DNA of 56,389 nt from an uncultured Clostridia bacterium (GCA_944363615.1 CALVUQ010000008.1:1-56389); one strand, 5' to 3'. Positions 34,590-44,720 are shown, numbered from the stretch's first letter. A program made the numbers and translations. The notes: a model not told the origin generated them from the letters alone.

Positions 34590-36494
34590 TTAAATATCCA
34601 GCTCTTTGACAAGCGTGGCGTTGTCCTCGATGAATTTTCTTCTAAGCTCCGGCATTTCGCCCATGAGAACGGTGAAAATCTGGTCCGCCTCCTCCGCGTC
34701 CTTCATGTTGACCTTCAGAAGAGTGCGCTTTTCGGGGTTCATGGTAGTTTCCCAAAGCTGGTCGGCGTTCATTTCGCCAAGGCCTTTATAACGCTGTATC
34801 TCGGGTTTAACCAGCCTTTCGCTGGCGACTTTAAGCTCCTCGTCCGAGTAGCAGTACTCGACGGTTTTACCTTTGGTCAGCTTGTAAAGCGGCGGCTGCG
34901 CGATGTAAACGTGGCCGCGCTCTATAAGCGGGCGCATAAAGCGGAAAAAGAAAGTGAGCATGAGGATTCTGATGTGGGAGCCGTCCACATCCGCATCGGT
35001 CATGCAGATAATCTTGTCGTAGCGCAGCTTGCTTTCGTCGAATTCGTCGTCGATGCCGCAGCCGAACGCCGTAATCATCGCGCGGATTTCGGCATTTTCC
35101 ATGATTTTGGTAAGCCTTGCCTTTTCCACGTTGAGGATTTTGCCCCTTAGCGGCAGAATCGCCTGGAAACGGCGGTCGCGTCCTTGCTTAGCCGTGCCGC
35201 CCGCGCTGTCGCCCTCCACGAGGTAGATTTCGCAGTGGCTGGCGTCCTTGTCCGTGCAGTCGGCAAGCTTTCCCGGCAGCGTAGTGGACTCTAAAACGCC
35301 TTTTCTTCGGGTGCTTTCCCTTGCCGCCCGCGCCGCGTCGCGCGCTTTTTGCGCCGTAACCGTCTTCATTATGAGGTCGCGCGCCTCCTTGGGGTTTTCC
35401 TCGAGATACGTCCCCAGCCCCTCGGTAAGCGCTTTTTCCACAAGCGGGCGCATTTCGGAGTTGCCAAGCTTTGTCTTGGTCTGGCCTTCGAATTGCGGCT
35501 CCTCCAGTTTTACGGAAATTATGGCGGTAATACCTTCCCTTACGTCCTCGCCGGTGAGTTTGAAGTCGTCTTTGACCAGCTTTTCGGCATGAGCGTAATC
35601 GTTAAGCACGCGGGTCAAAGCGTTTTTGAATCCCACAAGGTGAGTGCCGCCCTCTTCGGTGTTGATGTTGTTGGCGTAGGAATACAGCACCTCGTTATAG
35701 CTGTCGTTGTACTGCATGGCGATTTCCACGCTGGAATTTTTAAATTCCTTTTCAATGTAAAGGGCCTTAGGGAAAAGCGTGTTTTTCGCGCGGTTCAGAT
35801 AATCCACGAAATCCAGAATTCCGCCCTCGTAATGGAAGGTTTCGTTCTTCTCGCAACCGGGACGGCTGTCGATAAGGTTTATTTTAAGCCCTTTGTTGAG
35901 ATAGGCGACCTCCCTTAAACGAGTGCGCACCGTCTCATAAGAAAACTCTATCGTTTCGAAAATTTCCTTGTCGGGATAAAAGGTGACTTTCGTGCCCGTA
36001 AGCGTGGTTTCGCCCACCTCAGCAAGCTCGCGCATGGGCACGCCGCGCATATATCTTTGACGGTAAATCTTTCCGTTTTTATAGACTTCCACTTCCAGCC
36101 ACTCGGAAAGAGCGTTGACCACGGAAAGGCCTACGCCGTGCAGTCCGCCCGAAACCTTGTAACCGCCGCCGCCGAATTTACCGCCCGCGTGTAGTTTGGT
36201 AAGCACCACCTGAACCGCGGAAACGCCCTCCGTTTTATGAATGTCGATGGGAATGCCTCTTCCGTTGTCGGTGACGGCAACCGCCCCTTCCCGCGTGATT
36301 TCCACGGTAATGGTGTCGCAGTAGCCCGCAAGAGCCTCGTCCACGCTGTTGTCCACGATCTCCACGATAAGATGATGAAGACCGCGTTCGTCCGTGGAGC
36401 CGATATACATTCCCGGCCTTTTCCTGACGGGTTCAAGTCCCTCGAGGACCTGAATCTCGCTGGAGTCGTATGCATTATCCGTTTTATTCGACAT
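34590..36494 (-). CDS. gyrB: DNA gyrase subunit B
   Basis: A 634-residue ATPase subunit of gyrase: GHKL ATPase domain (about 1-220, with [13 protein letters not shown] and the GGLHGVG lid), transducer, then TOPRIM ([17 protein letters not shown]) and the C-terminal QRYKGLGEM. The ATG at 36494 is preferred because AAGGAG is seven bases upstream. It is the first gene of gyrB-gyrA-methyltransferase. Confidence 0.98.
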   Translation of the reverse strand: MSNKTDNAYDSSEIQVLEGLEPVRKRPGMYIGSTDERGLHHLIVEIVDNSVDEALAGYCDTITVEITREGAVAVTDNGRGIPIDIHKTEGVSAVQVVLTKLHAGGKFGGGGYKVSGGLHGVGLSVVNALSEWLEVEVYKNGKIYRQRYMRGVPMRELAEVGETTLTGTKVTFYPDKEIFETIEFSYETVRTRLREVAYLNKGLKINLIDSRPGCEKNETFHYEGGILDFVDYLNRAKNTLFPKALYIEKEFKNSSVEIAMQYNDSYNEVLYSYANNINTEEGGTHLVGFKNALTRVLNDYAHAEKLVKDDFKLTGEDVREGITAIISVKLEEPQFEGQTKTKLGNSEMRPLVEKALTEGLGTYLEENPKEARDLIMKTVTAQKARDAARAARESTRRKGVLESTTLPGKLADCTDKDASHCEIYLVEGDSAGGTAKQGRDRRFQAILPLRGKILNVEKARLTKIMENAEIRAMITAFGCGIDDEFDESKLRYDKIICMTDADVDGSHIRILMLTFFFRFMRPLIERGHVYIAQPPLYKLTKGKTVEYCYSDEELKVASERLVKPEIQRYKGLGEMNADQLWETTMNPEKRTLLKVNMKDAEEADQIFTVLMGEMPELRRKFIEDNATLVKELDI

Positions 36495-36525
36495 AATATT
36501 CTCCTTATGCTGTTGAGCCAATATG

Positions 36526-36534
36526 ATTATAGCA
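36526..36534 (-). promoter_or_regulatory. Extended -10 promoter of gyrB
   Basis: TGCTATAAT (36534-36526 on the minus strand) is an extended -10 element about 30 nt before the gyrB start. The matching -35 region is only a weak T-rich stretch. Confidence 0.55.
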
Positions 36535-36761
36535 CTTTTCGCCGAAAAAGAAAAGCGTTTTGACCCCTCGGGGGCGTTTGTTTTTACAGCGTTATTTTAA
36601 AGCATAGCCTTTTCGCGCGCAAAATTGCCCCTTAAAGCCGCGAAAACGATTTTCTCGGGTTAAATATGCGGATTTTACGCCGTAAACCGAATCCCCTCCC
36701 ACGATAACGGAAAAAAACGTTAAACTCATCATTAAAATCTTATTAAATAAAGCGCCATTCC

Positions 36762-36790
36762 TTGCAATTACCGAATTATTATGATATACT
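36762..36790 (+). promoter_or_regulatory. Promoter of the four-helix membrane protein gene
   Basis: TTGCAA (36762-36767) and TATACT (36785-36790) with a 17-nt spacer, about 38 nt before the ATG at 36828. Confidence 0.75.
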
Positions 36791-36827
36791 TATTCCACTA
36801 ATACCTTATTTAAATGGAGGAAATTTT

Positions 36828-37322
36828 ATGGCTAAACGTAAAAGTAGTTTGGGTAAGCCGCTGGCTTTTGTTGCGGCTGTCTTGGGTTTGGCGGCTGTCG
36901 TAATGCTCTTTTTGCCCGCAATCGGCATAAAGGATACGGACACTACCTATACGGGACTGCAGATCACTTTCGGATACAAGGAGTCGCTTCTCGGATTTGA
37001 ATATACCGTTTTCGATTTCTCGTTCATGAACCTTCTTACCTATATTCTTGCCGTTGTGGGTATCGTATTTTCGGTGCTCAGCGCAATGGGTAAGGGCAGC
37101 AAATTCGCTTCCTTCATCGCGGCGGCAGCGTTTGCGGTGGCGGGAGTGTTCTTCTTCCTTTCCGTTTCCTACACTATGCCCAATGAGGACGCAAGCAAGA
37201 TTATTTCCGCTTTCGGCGGCAATATTAAAGACGCGCTTACTCTCGCTTACGGCGCGATAATCGGCGGCGTTGCGGCATTGCTTGCGGCTTTGTGCAACCT
37301 TTGCAAAATCGTACTTAAGTAA
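36828..37322 (+). CDS. Four-helix membrane protein of unknown function
   Basis: A 164-residue protein with a basic N-terminus (MAKRKSS) and four hydrophobic segments (about 10-32, 62-84, 93-113, 138-161), and an extracytoplasmic loop between the first two rich in Thr and Asp. The ATG at 36828 is chosen because GGAGG lies seven bases upstream and the promoter sits before it. A terminator follows, so it is monocistronic. No family is recognised. Confidence 0.75.
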   Translation: MAKRKSSLGKPLAFVAAVLGLAAVVMLFLPAIGIKDTDTTYTGLQITFGYKESLLGFEYTVFDFSFMNLLTYILAVVGIVFSVLSAMGKGSKFASFIAAAAFAVAGVFFFLSVSYTMPNEDASKIISAFGGNIKDALTLAYGAIIGGVAALLAALCNLCKIVLK

Positions 37323-37348
37323 TACGGATCAAAAACACTAAAGAAAAT

Positions 37349-37383
37349 TTCCGCTTCCCCTTTTCGGGCGGCGGAATTTTTTT
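37349..37383 (+). terminator. Terminator of the four-helix membrane protein gene
   Basis: TTCCGC (37349-37354) pairs with GCGGAA (37371-37376), with additional pairing inside and seven T after the stem, about 30 nt past the stop. Confidence 0.75.
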
Positions 37384-37399
37384 ATACTTTATTCAGGAC

Positions 37400-37590
37400 T
37401 TTAACCGATAACGTCGATTATTTCACCATAACCGCTTTATAATCCGATAAGGTCATTCGATTATCTCACCATAACCGCTTTATAATCCGATAAGGTCATT
37501 AGCTTGACTCATTTTAACCTTTTTATGTTCCGCAAGGTACGTCGCCTAACTCACCATAACTGCTTAATGTTCTGATTAAATGGGGCAAAC
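37400..37590. repeat. Degenerate 43-bp tandem repeat, about four copies
   Basis: Units begin with TCACCATAACCGCTT or variants at 37423, 37466, 37509 and 37551. The first two are nearly identical; the last two have drifted. A partial copy precedes them. From about 37590 to 37960 the gap is AT-rich without a supportable gene. Confidence 0.7.
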
Positions 37591-37960
37591 CTTTTTTTCG
37601 CGGTTTTATTTATCTTTGTCATTGAATGCCGCATTATAATCGGACGGAATAAGCCGCCCCTCCCCATATTGAAGGTTCGTAAAACAAATGTATCGCGCTT
37701 ATAAATGCCGTACGAACAAAAAATATACCTGTAAATGCTCAAATTCAGGTAAAACTCCATTTATGTAACTGAATATAACAAACAAAAAACTGCCTTTGTA
37801 AATCACATAGTTCCGACAAACGCCCCGTCTTTGAAATACGAATTATAAAATGCTGCCTTTAAAAAAATACCCAAGTCAATGCAAACGAAAGCACCGCTTA
37901 TGTAAATTCAATATCCAAAAAAAACAAAATATTAAATAAATGCTTAAGTACGGATATATG

Positions 37961-37998
37961 AAAAAAGCTGCCCCTCTCTTTAATCGGGACAAAGGGGC
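37961..37998 (-). terminator. Terminator downstream of the GH42 gene
   Basis: GCCCCT (37970-37975) pairs with AGGGGC (37993-37998), and six T follow on the minus strand. It lies about 180 nt after the GH42 stop; the intervening 38005-38174 shows nothing else. Confidence 0.65.
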
Positions 37999-38174
37999 AA
38001 CTTATTATCGCTTTTTAATCGCTTGCCGCATTTATTGAATTTTATTACGGATTTCGGGTGCGGAAAAAGCGATTTTACCGTTTAATTAAACTTATATTCT
38101 TTTACTCATCACTTTGTCCATAGACCCGACAAAAGACGAATAAAGCGGTGACGCGCAAATTTTCAGTTACGGAA

Positions 38175-40178
38175 TCAGGACTTTCTGACGATAAGCACTT
38201 CGTAAGGTTTAAGCGTTATTTTTTCGCCGCGGGCATACCACCTGCCCGTAAGCACGTTTTCGCCGTTAAACGGACAAACCGCGAAAGCCGGAGCGTTTTC
38301 CGTTTCCACTGCGGCGAAAAACTCGCCCGCTTCGCCTTTACGGGTAAATGTAACCAGCGACGGGCTTGCGTCCGCAAAAGGCGCGTTTATGCCCGCCTTA
38401 CGTGCCAGATCAAGCATCATTTCGCTAAGCGTCTTTGCGTCGGGCAGCATACCGAGAATGATAATTTTGCCTTTTCCGTAATCCGCGGAAACAATCGCGC
38501 ATTTGCCTTTGACGAAATCGCCGTCGGCGTAAGTCGCCTCGGCTTTCGCTTTGGGACCCGCGGAGAAAACGTCGTAAACCAGGGATATGGTGTCGCCTTT
38601 TTTGCCGTCGTCGAAAATCAGGGAATACTGCTCGCCTTTGGGAAGAGTGTATTCGATCCTGACGTCCGCCGCTTTTTCCAGTATGCCCATGGCGCGGTCG
38701 ACAAACTTTGCGCCCGAGGGATTGCGGATATCGGTAAGCGGCCCCACAACCCAGATTCCGCCGTTTCCCACCCATTCAAGCATTCTTTCGCCCAGATTTT
38801 CTTCGTCAAGATTAAGCATGAAAGGGGTAAAAATCAGTTTGTAATCGCTTACGTCTTTGCCGGTAGTCAGTATATCGGGACGAATATGCGCGCGAAGAAG
38901 CGGGCGGTAAACGTCGTTCATAAGCGATTCCTTGTAATCGAAACCGGGCATGACCTTTTGAAAACGATACATATTGTGCGCGGTGAACGCCGCGTGGATT
39001 CCTATGCGGGAGCTTACTACGCGGGATTTCTCAATGACATCGCCCGCAACCGAAAGCTGCCGCGACAATGCTTTTATCTCCCCCGCCACGTGAAAGGGGC
39101 GCCCGCACGAACTTATACACGCGCCGTGCATAAGCTCCTGTCCGCCGTAATGGGAACGCCACAGCCAGTAGTTTACAAGCTCCGCTCCGGCAAGAAGCGG
39201 CATCCATACGTTGGCGACGTTAAAATTAGCGGGACGCATGAAGTTAGCCTCCGCAGACCCGTTCCAGCAGCACGAGGTTTCGGTCGCCCAGAAAGGCGCG
39301 GATTTCATGGGCCTTAAATAATCGTAAAAAAACTGCGCGCGCCAGAAATTCTCGCCGTAATCGTAGTGATTATACTGCATGACGTCCATGTCCTTGCTTA
39401 ATCGGTTGTAATCGAGGTTGAAAATGGGCATGGAATCGTGTCCGACGGGAACGGAAACGTACTTTTTGAGAATATCGTACTGGCGTTTTATAAAATCCAG
39501 CTGACTTTTGTTCTGAAACTTTCCCCACCAGTAAAGGTACGACGGGTGCGTCCACGTTTTGGGATTGGGTTTTTCGACCTGATCGAAAGAGTCGTAATTC
39601 TGCGAAAAGACATAATTGCCCCATTCGCGGTTAAGTTTTTCGATATCCCCGCCGAACTCTTCGCTGAGGTAATGGCGGAATTTTTGCTCGCACACGGGGC
39701 AGCAGCATCCGCGCCCGTGTTTTTCGGGTTCTATTTCGTTGTCTATCTGCCAGCCGATTATGTGTTCGTCGCGAGAAAACTCTTTCGCCATCGCCTCCAC
39801 GATTTTATCGCAGTAGCTTAAGTACAATTCATTATTGGGGCAAACGTCGCGCCGTCCGCCATGCGCAAGCCTTACGCCGTCCACGGTAATCATGAATATC
39901 TCGGGATGCTTTTGCGTCAGCCATCTCGGAGGGCACGCCGTAGGAGTCCCCATGATGACCGAAATTCCCTTATCGCGGCACTTGTCTACCACTTCACGGA
40001 AAAGCGAAAAATCGAACTTGCCTTCCTCGGGCTCCATTGTCGACCATGCGAACTCGGCAATGCGGACGCAGTTAAGTCCCAGGGACTGCATAAGCGAAAG
40101 GTCCTCGTCGATGAGATTGCGGTCCCACGCCTCGGGATAGTAATCGGAGCCGAAAACGGGCTTTTTGACTTTAAACAT
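38175..40178 (-). CDS. GH42 beta-galactosidase
   Basis: A 667-residue family 42 beta-galactosidase releasing terminal beta-galactose inside the cell (no signal peptide). The TIM barrel opens with GSDYYPEAWD. The acid/base is Glu148 in IDNE and the nucleophile Glu300 in WATET. Cys113 together with the 158-163 cluster (CCCPVC) forms the structural zinc site of many members. Trimerisation and C-terminal beta domains follow (about 380-667). The ATG lies 11 nt after GGAGG; an ATG within that spacer starts only a four-codon frame in another register. It is monocistronic and probably processes galactosides imported by this organism. Confidence 0.95.
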   Translation of the reverse strand: MFKVKKPVFGSDYYPEAWDRNLIDEDLSLMQSLGLNCVRIAEFAWSTMEPEEGKFDFSLFREVVDKCRDKGISVIMGTPTACPPRWLTQKHPEIFMITVDGVRLAHGGRRDVCPNNELYLSYCDKIVEAMAKEFSRDEHIIGWQIDNEIEPEKHGRGCCCPVCEQKFRHYLSEEFGGDIEKLNREWGNYVFSQNYDSFDQVEKPNPKTWTHPSYLYWWGKFQNKSQLDFIKRQYDILKKYVSVPVGHDSMPIFNLDYNRLSKDMDVMQYNHYDYGENFWRAQFFYDYLRPMKSAPFWATETSCCWNGSAEANFMRPANFNVANVWMPLLAGAELVNYWLWRSHYGGQELMHGACISSCGRPFHVAGEIKALSRQLSVAGDVIEKSRVVSSRIGIHAAFTAHNMYRFQKVMPGFDYKESLMNDVYRPLLRAHIRPDILTTGKDVSDYKLIFTPFMLNLDEENLGERMLEWVGNGGIWVVGPLTDIRNPSGAKFVDRAMGILEKAADVRIEYTLPKGEQYSLIFDDGKKGDTISLVYDVFSAGPKAKAEATYADGDFVKGKCAIVSADYGKGKIIILGMLPDAKTLSEMMLDLARKAGINAPFADASPSLVTFTRKGEAGEFFAAVETENAPAFAVCPFNGENVLTGRWYARGEKITLKPYEVLIVRKS

Positions 40179-40227
40179 AAAACATACTTCCTCCTTATTC
40201 CGATTGTCATACAGTCAATCTTATTTA

Positions 40228-40256
40228 ATTATAAATAACATGAAAAATAAAGTCAA
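40228..40256 (-). promoter_or_regulatory. Promoter of the GH42 gene
   Basis: On the minus strand TTGACT (40256-40251) and TATAAT (40233-40228) with a 17-nt spacer. A second TTGACT lies in the leader. Confidence 0.75.
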
Positions 40257-40422
40257 CGCGACCGCATTGACTTTAATTGCTTAAAAACAAAAGACAAATA
40301 TGTACAATTTTTTCATTGCCGCCGAGCTTTAAAACTCAAGCTTTTCGGCACGGCAAACTTTTTCCCCGGGGCAAAACGCAATCAGACATCATGCGCCTTA
40401 GATTATCTGCCCGACGGATTTA

Positions 40423-41016
40423 TCAGGCAATATACTCCCTTACCTTTAACTTTGCGCCCACGCTTTCCGCCGCTTTACGGCATTTTTCGACGTCCACTCC
40501 CTCCACTGCGACAACGGTCATGACTGTGGTTATGCCCGCCAGAACGCACTCGCGCGTGAACTTAAGCAGCTCGTCGTAAGCGGCAAGGCCGAAAACGGAG
40601 TGACACATTTTGTCATACCCCTCCGCACTGTCGCTGTTAAGCGAAACCGAAACGGTATCAATCCTGCCTTTAAGCAAAGGCACGATGTCGCGGCGGTTGA
40701 TGAGATTGCCCAAACCGTTGGTGTTAAGCCGCGTTTTCTTGCCGCAGGAGTGCACAAACTCCGCCACTTCAACCATGACGTCCGTTTTGTAAGTAGGCTC
40801 TCCGTAGCCGCAAAACACGATCTCACGGTAATCGCCGTGACTTTTTATCCCGTTTATAACCTCTTGAGCATCGGGTTCGCGACTCAGCCAGAGGTCGCCG
40901 CTGTCGCCTATCCCGTCGCCGTTCCGACGGATGCAGAAAGAACAGTCGTTGCAGCATTTATTTGTAAGATTCACATACAGATTATCGCCGTAGCGATATA
41001 CGAAATTTACATTCAT
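40423..41016 (-). CDS. TatD-associated radical SAM protein
   Basis: A 197-residue minimal radical SAM protein of the group found next to tatD in many Firmicutes. The CX3CX2C cluster is Cys21, Cys25, Cys28; GYGEPT (the usual GGEP-like motif) and the Asn-Gly loop RLNTNGLGN follow. There is no extra cluster-binding C-terminal domain. It starts 12 nt after the tatD stop and is the last gene of metG-tatD-rSAM. The reaction is not established; linkage to TatD and MetG hints at nucleic-acid or tRNA-related chemistry, which is only inference. Confidence 0.88.
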   Translation of the reverse strand: MNVNFVYRYGDNLYVNLTNKCCNDCSFCIRRNGDGIGDSGDLWLSREPDAQEVINGIKSHGDYREIVFCGYGEPTYKTDVMVEVAEFVHSCGKKTRLNTNGLGNLINRRDIVPLLKGRIDTVSVSLNSDSAEGYDKMCHSVFGLAAYDELLKFTRECVLAGITTVMTVVAVEGVDVEKCRKAAESVGAKLKVREYIA

Positions 41017-41028
41017 AATAAGTCTTCT

Positions 41029-41808
41029 TTATAAGTCTCTTTTCATTTTTGTAAATATGCGGTAAGCGTTGTCCGTAGTGATTGCGGCAACCTCGTCAAA
41101 GCTTAAGCCGAGGATTTCGGCAATCTTTTCCGCCTGGAAGCGCACAAAGCGCGGATAATTGGTTTCGCCGCGGTGCGGGTGCGGGGTAAGGTACGGACAA
41201 TCGGTTTCGATAAGAATACGGTCAAGCGGCACTACGGGCACGATGTCGTAAAACTTTTTGGCGTTTTTGAAAGTTACCGAACCCGAAAAGGAAATGTAAA
41301 AGCCCATGCCGACGTATTTCTGCGCCGTTTCCCTGCTTCCCGAAAAACAGTGCATCACAACGCCGTTTTTCAGTTTGTCGGCGTTTTTCGCAAGAACCTT
41401 GTCCATGTCCTCATAAGCGTCGCGCACGTGGAAACAAACGGGAAGTCCGCTTTTTAATACGACGTCCAGCTGTTTTTCCAGCCAGTAAATCTGTTTGTCG
41501 CGGTCCGTTTCGGGATAAAAGTAATCCAGCCCGATTTCCCCTATCGCCACGCATTTATCGTCTTTAGAAAGCTGTAAAAGCTGTTCGCAAGGGTCGGAAG
41601 TAAGCTCCTGCGCGTCCGACGGATGCACGCCCACGGCGCAGTAAACGTTTTTGTTGCGGCGCGCGATCTCAAGGCACCTTAACGAGCTTTCAAGATTGTA
41701 ACCTACCGTTATTATCTTTTCCAGTCCGTCCTCGGGCATGGAGTCGATAATCGCCTGTCCCCCGCCGTAACGCTCGTCGGTAAGGTGAGCGTGAGTGTCT
41801 ATCAGCAT
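41029..41808 (-). CDS. tatD: TatD family metal-dependent hydrolase/DNase
   Basis: A 259-residue amidohydrolase-fold enzyme with 3'-5' exonuclease activity in characterised members. Metal ligands are seen in IDTHAHL at the N-terminus, GEIGLDYFY, CFHVRDA, HCFSGS and ETDCPYL. The ATG at 41808 overlaps the metG stop by seven bases, and the next gene starts 12 nt after its end, so it is the middle gene of a three-gene operon. Confidence 0.95.
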   Translation of the reverse strand: MLIDTHAHLTDERYGGGQAIIDSMPEDGLEKIITVGYNLESSLRCLEIARRNKNVYCAVGVHPSDAQELTSDPCEQLLQLSKDDKCVAIGEIGLDYFYPETDRDKQIYWLEKQLDVVLKSGLPVCFHVRDAYEDMDKVLAKNADKLKNGVVMHCFSGSRETAQKYVGMGFYISFSGSVTFKNAKKFYDIVPVVPLDRILIETDCPYLTPHPHRGETNYPRFVRFQAEKIAEILGLSFDEVAAITTDNAYRIFTKMKRDL

Positions 41809-43856
41809 ACCTCGCTGCCCCCGTCCATCAGTTTTTCGGGACGGACAAGACAAAGCTGCTCGTTTTCCCCCTCTCCGCTTACGGCGCAAAGAAGCATGCC
41901 GCGGCTTTCGATACCGCGGATTTTGCGCGGCGCAAGGTTTTTGACGACCACGACGCGTTTACCCACCATTTCTTCGGGGGTGTAGAATTTAGCGATTCCG
42001 CTGACGATGGTCCTTACTTCATCGCCTATTTTAACGGTGGATTTAAGCAGTCTGTCCGCTTTTTCCACTTTTTCGCAAGCGATAACCTCGCCCACCACGA
42101 GTTTGGTGCGGAAGAACTCGTCTGCGGTGACGTATTCTTCCTGCTTGTCCGCATCGGCATTTACGGCGTCGGCTGTTTTTTCTTTGGCCTTGTCGGCGGC
42201 GTTATCTTTTGCGGCAGAGCCGTCTTTAACTGCGGCGTCCGTTTTTTTATCTTCTTTTTTAACTTCTTTCTGCTCTGCTTTTTCCGCGGCGGCGGCTATT
42301 TTATCCAACTCGATAAGCTCCTTTTTTTCGTCGAGTCTCGGGAAAAGAATTCCCGTTTCGTGCGTTTCGTATTTTTTCACCGCGCCCCACTTAAGCACGC
42401 TGTCGAAAACCTCGGGCGCCTTTAGTCCCAATCCTTCGAAAATGAGTTTGGGGGTGCGGGTGATGAAAGGCATAAGCGCGGTAGAACAAACGCGGATAGC
42501 CTCCGTAAGATTGTAAAGAACCGCTTTAAGTCTGCCTTTGGTTTCCTCGGACTTGGATAAAATCCACGGACGCGTGTTGTCGATGTACTTGTTTGCCTTG
42601 TCGATAACCGCGAAAATGTCCTCAAGCGCGCGGCTTAAATTAAGCTTGTCTATATCCTCGTCGAGTTTTTTGTCCAGCGCGTTTATTTCGGCAATGAACT
42701 CGTCGTCGAATTCGCCCTTTTCGCCCGAAGCGTCCAGCTTTCCGTCAAAATACTGCTTGTTCATCGCAAGCGTGCGGCGGGTAAGGTTGCCAAGGTCGTT
42801 GCACAGGTCCTGATTAAACCTTCCTATAAACGCCTCGTTGGTGTAAACGCCGTCGGAGCCGAAAGGAATCTCACGCAGAATATAGTAGCGTATTGCGTCC
42901 ACGCCGTAACGCTTTTCCAGGATAAACGGGTCTACGACGTTGCCCTTGGACTTACTCATCTTGTCGCCGCCAAGCAACAGCCAGCCGTGGCCGTAAACCT
43001 TTTTGGGCAGCGGCAGATCCAGCGCCATAAGGATAGCGGGCCAGATGATGGTATGGAATCTTACGATTTCTTTGCCCACCATGTGAAGGTCCGCGGGCCA
43101 GTATTTATCGAAAAGGCTTGTGTCGTCGCTGCCGTAACCCAAAGCCGTGATATAGTTGCTAAGCGCGTCAATCCACACATAGACTATGTGACCGGGGTCA
43201 AACTCCACGGGGATACCCCATTTGAAAGCCGTACGCGATACGGCAACGTCGTTAAGCCCGTCCTTTATGAAGTTGTTGACCATTTCGTTGACGCGGGAAC
43301 GCGGCTCTAAGAAATCGGTTTCGGTAAGCAGTTTCTTTATGCGGTCCTGATATTTGCTGAGGCGGAAAAAGTAGCTTTCCTCCTCCGCATCGCTGACTTC
43401 CCTGCCGCAGTCGGGGCATTTGCCGTCCACAAGCTGACTTTCGGTCCAGAACGACTCGCACGGGGTGCAGTATTTGCCCTTGTAGCGCGACTTGTAAATA
43501 TCGCCCTGGTCGTAAAGCTGTTTGAAAATCTTTTGTACGGCTTTTACGTGATAGTCGTCGGTGGTGCGAATGAATTTATCGTAAGAAATATCGAGAAGCG
43601 ACCAAAGCTCCTTTATGTTGTCCACCAGCGCGTCCACGAAAGCTTTGGGCGTGACTCCCGCCTCCGCCGCGCGTTTTTCTATCTTCTGACCGTGCTCGTC
43701 CGTGCCGGTAAGGTAAAACACGTCGAAACCGCGCATGCGCTTATAGCGGGCAAGAGCGTCGCAGCACACTGTGGTGTAGCTGTGGCCTAAATGCCATTTG
43801 CCGCTGGGGTAATAAATAGGTGTGGTGATGTAATAGGTTTTGTTTTTCTCTTCCAT
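41802..43856 (-). CDS. metG: Methionyl-tRNA synthetase
   Basis: A 684-residue class I synthetase: HLGH (HIGH) near residue 18, a zinc knuckle with CTPC and CPDC, KMSKS in DKMSKSKGN, then an anticodon-binding helical domain. A Lys/Ala/Asp-rich linker (about 550-585) leads to a C-terminal EMAPII-like OB domain that dimerises and grips tRNA. It is the first gene of metG-tatD-rSAM. No T-box leader is visible; the leader is about 60 nt. Confidence 0.97.
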   Translation of the reverse strand: MEEKNKTYYITTPIYYPSGKWHLGHSYTTVCCDALARYKRMRGFDVFYLTGTDEHGQKIEKRAAEAGVTPKAFVDALVDNIKELWSLLDISYDKFIRTTDDYHVKAVQKIFKQLYDQGDIYKSRYKGKYCTPCESFWTESQLVDGKCPDCGREVSDAEEESYFFRLSKYQDRIKKLLTETDFLEPRSRVNEMVNNFIKDGLNDVAVSRTAFKWGIPVEFDPGHIVYVWIDALSNYITALGYGSDDTSLFDKYWPADLHMVGKEIVRFHTIIWPAILMALDLPLPKKVYGHGWLLLGGDKMSKSKGNVVDPFILEKRYGVDAIRYYILREIPFGSDGVYTNEAFIGRFNQDLCNDLGNLTRRTLAMNKQYFDGKLDASGEKGEFDDEFIAEINALDKKLDEDIDKLNLSRALEDIFAVIDKANKYIDNTRPWILSKSEETKGRLKAVLYNLTEAIRVCSTALMPFITRTPKLIFEGLGLKAPEVFDSVLKWGAVKKYETHETGILFPRLDEKKELIELDKIAAAAEKAEQKEVKKEDKKTDAAVKDGSAAKDNAADKAKEKTADAVNADADKQEEYVTADEFFRTKLVVGEVIACEKVEKADRLLKSTVKIGDEVRTIVSGIAKFYTPEEMVGKRVVVVKNLAPRKIRGIESRGMLLCAVSGEGENEQLCLVRPEKLMDGGSEVC

Positions 43857-43925
43857 AAGTTCCGAATCCTTTTTGCGGTAAAATTCCGCATAAAAAACGC
43901 CTGATTTAACACAAGTTACCAGTTT

Positions 43926-43954
43926 ATTATAGCCTTTAAGGCGAAAAAAAGCAA
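43926..43954 (-). promoter_or_regulatory. Promoter of the metG operon
   Basis: On the minus strand TTGCTT (43954-43949) and TATAAT (43931-43926) with a 17-nt spacer. Confidence 0.65.
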
Positions 43955-44036
43955 TCGATTAAAATATCGGCGCGCCAAATATTTTGTTTTTTACCCGAAT
44001 ATACATATATAAACGAAACTGAAAGAGGACAATATA

Positions 44037-44720
44037 TTGAACGTTATCTGGTTTTTGATACTCGTTTCGGGCACGGTCGCCATGCTTTTCACCGACCCCG
44101 ACGGAGCGATTCGCGCAATGCTTACGGGCTCGGGTAACGCCGTAACGCTTGCGATGACGCTTATCGCGACTTACGGCTTCTGGCTGGGATTTTTCGCGCT
44201 TATGGACAAGACGGGAGTGTCCGACTTCATCGCAAAAATACTTAAGCCCGTCATCCGCCTTTTATTCAAGGACGCGGACGATAAAACGCGCAAATACATT
44301 TCCATGAATATTTCGGCAAACCTTCTGGGGCTGGGCAATGCCTCCACCCCCATGGGAATCAACGCCATAAATTCCATGAACAAGGGCGCAAAATACGCCA
44401 CTACCGACATGATTATGCTGGTGGTGATTTCCGCAACCTCGCTGCAGCTTATCCCCTCCACCGTCATAGGCATGCGTATAGCGCACGGCTCCAACGCGCC
44501 CACGGCGTTTCTTCTTCCCTGCATGTTAAGCACCGTGACTTCCACTGTTGTGGGCGTAATGTTGGTAAAACTGTTCTCGCGTATTTTCGGTGAAAAACCG
44601 CGCGAAAGAAAGAAGAAAAAAGCGGCAACCCCGAGCGGCGCAGCTTTTTCCCCGCCCGTACTTTTAACACCGCGCCCCGCGGCAAAAAGCGACTTATCCT
44701 CTAAAGGCGGCAAGGCATGA
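44037..44720 (+). CDS. spmA: Spore maturation protein A (gate-domain membrane protein)
   Basis: A 227-residue membrane protein with the nucleoside-recognition (gate) domain; in Bacillus, SpmA and SpmB are needed for spore core dehydration. Signatures include NLLGLGNASTPMGINAI. The start is a TTG at 44037, seven bases after AGAGG. The last ~40 residues are a basic, proline-rich cytoplasmic tail. It overlaps spmB by four bases (ATGA). The pair also occurs in non-sporulating lineages, so it does not prove sporulation here. Confidence 0.92.
   Translation: MNVIWFLILVSGTVAMLFTDPDGAIRAMLTGSGNAVTLAMTLIATYGFWLGFFALMDKTGVSDFIAKILKPVIRLLFKDADDKTRKYISMNISANLLGLGNASTPMGINAINSMNKGAKYATTDMIMLVVISATSLQLIPSTVIGMRIAHGSNAPTAFLLPCMLSTVTSTVVGVMLVKLFSRIFGEKPRERKKKKAATPSGAAFSPPVLLTPRPAAKSDLSSKGGKA

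Noticed and set aside
31671..35150. A 1159-codon open frame on the plus strand opposite gyrA/gyrB
   Set aside because: It is antisense to two unmistakable gyrase genes, its composition (runs of Val, His, Phe) is that of a shadow frame, and it has no ribosome binding site or domain.
36420..36445. tRNA T-arm-like GGGTTCAAGTCCC
   Set aside because: It lies inside the gyrB coding sequence and no cloverleaf can be formed around it.
37551..37760. A 69-codon minus-strand frame
   Set aside because: It overlaps the 43-bp repeats, has no ribosome binding site and no protein-like conservation.
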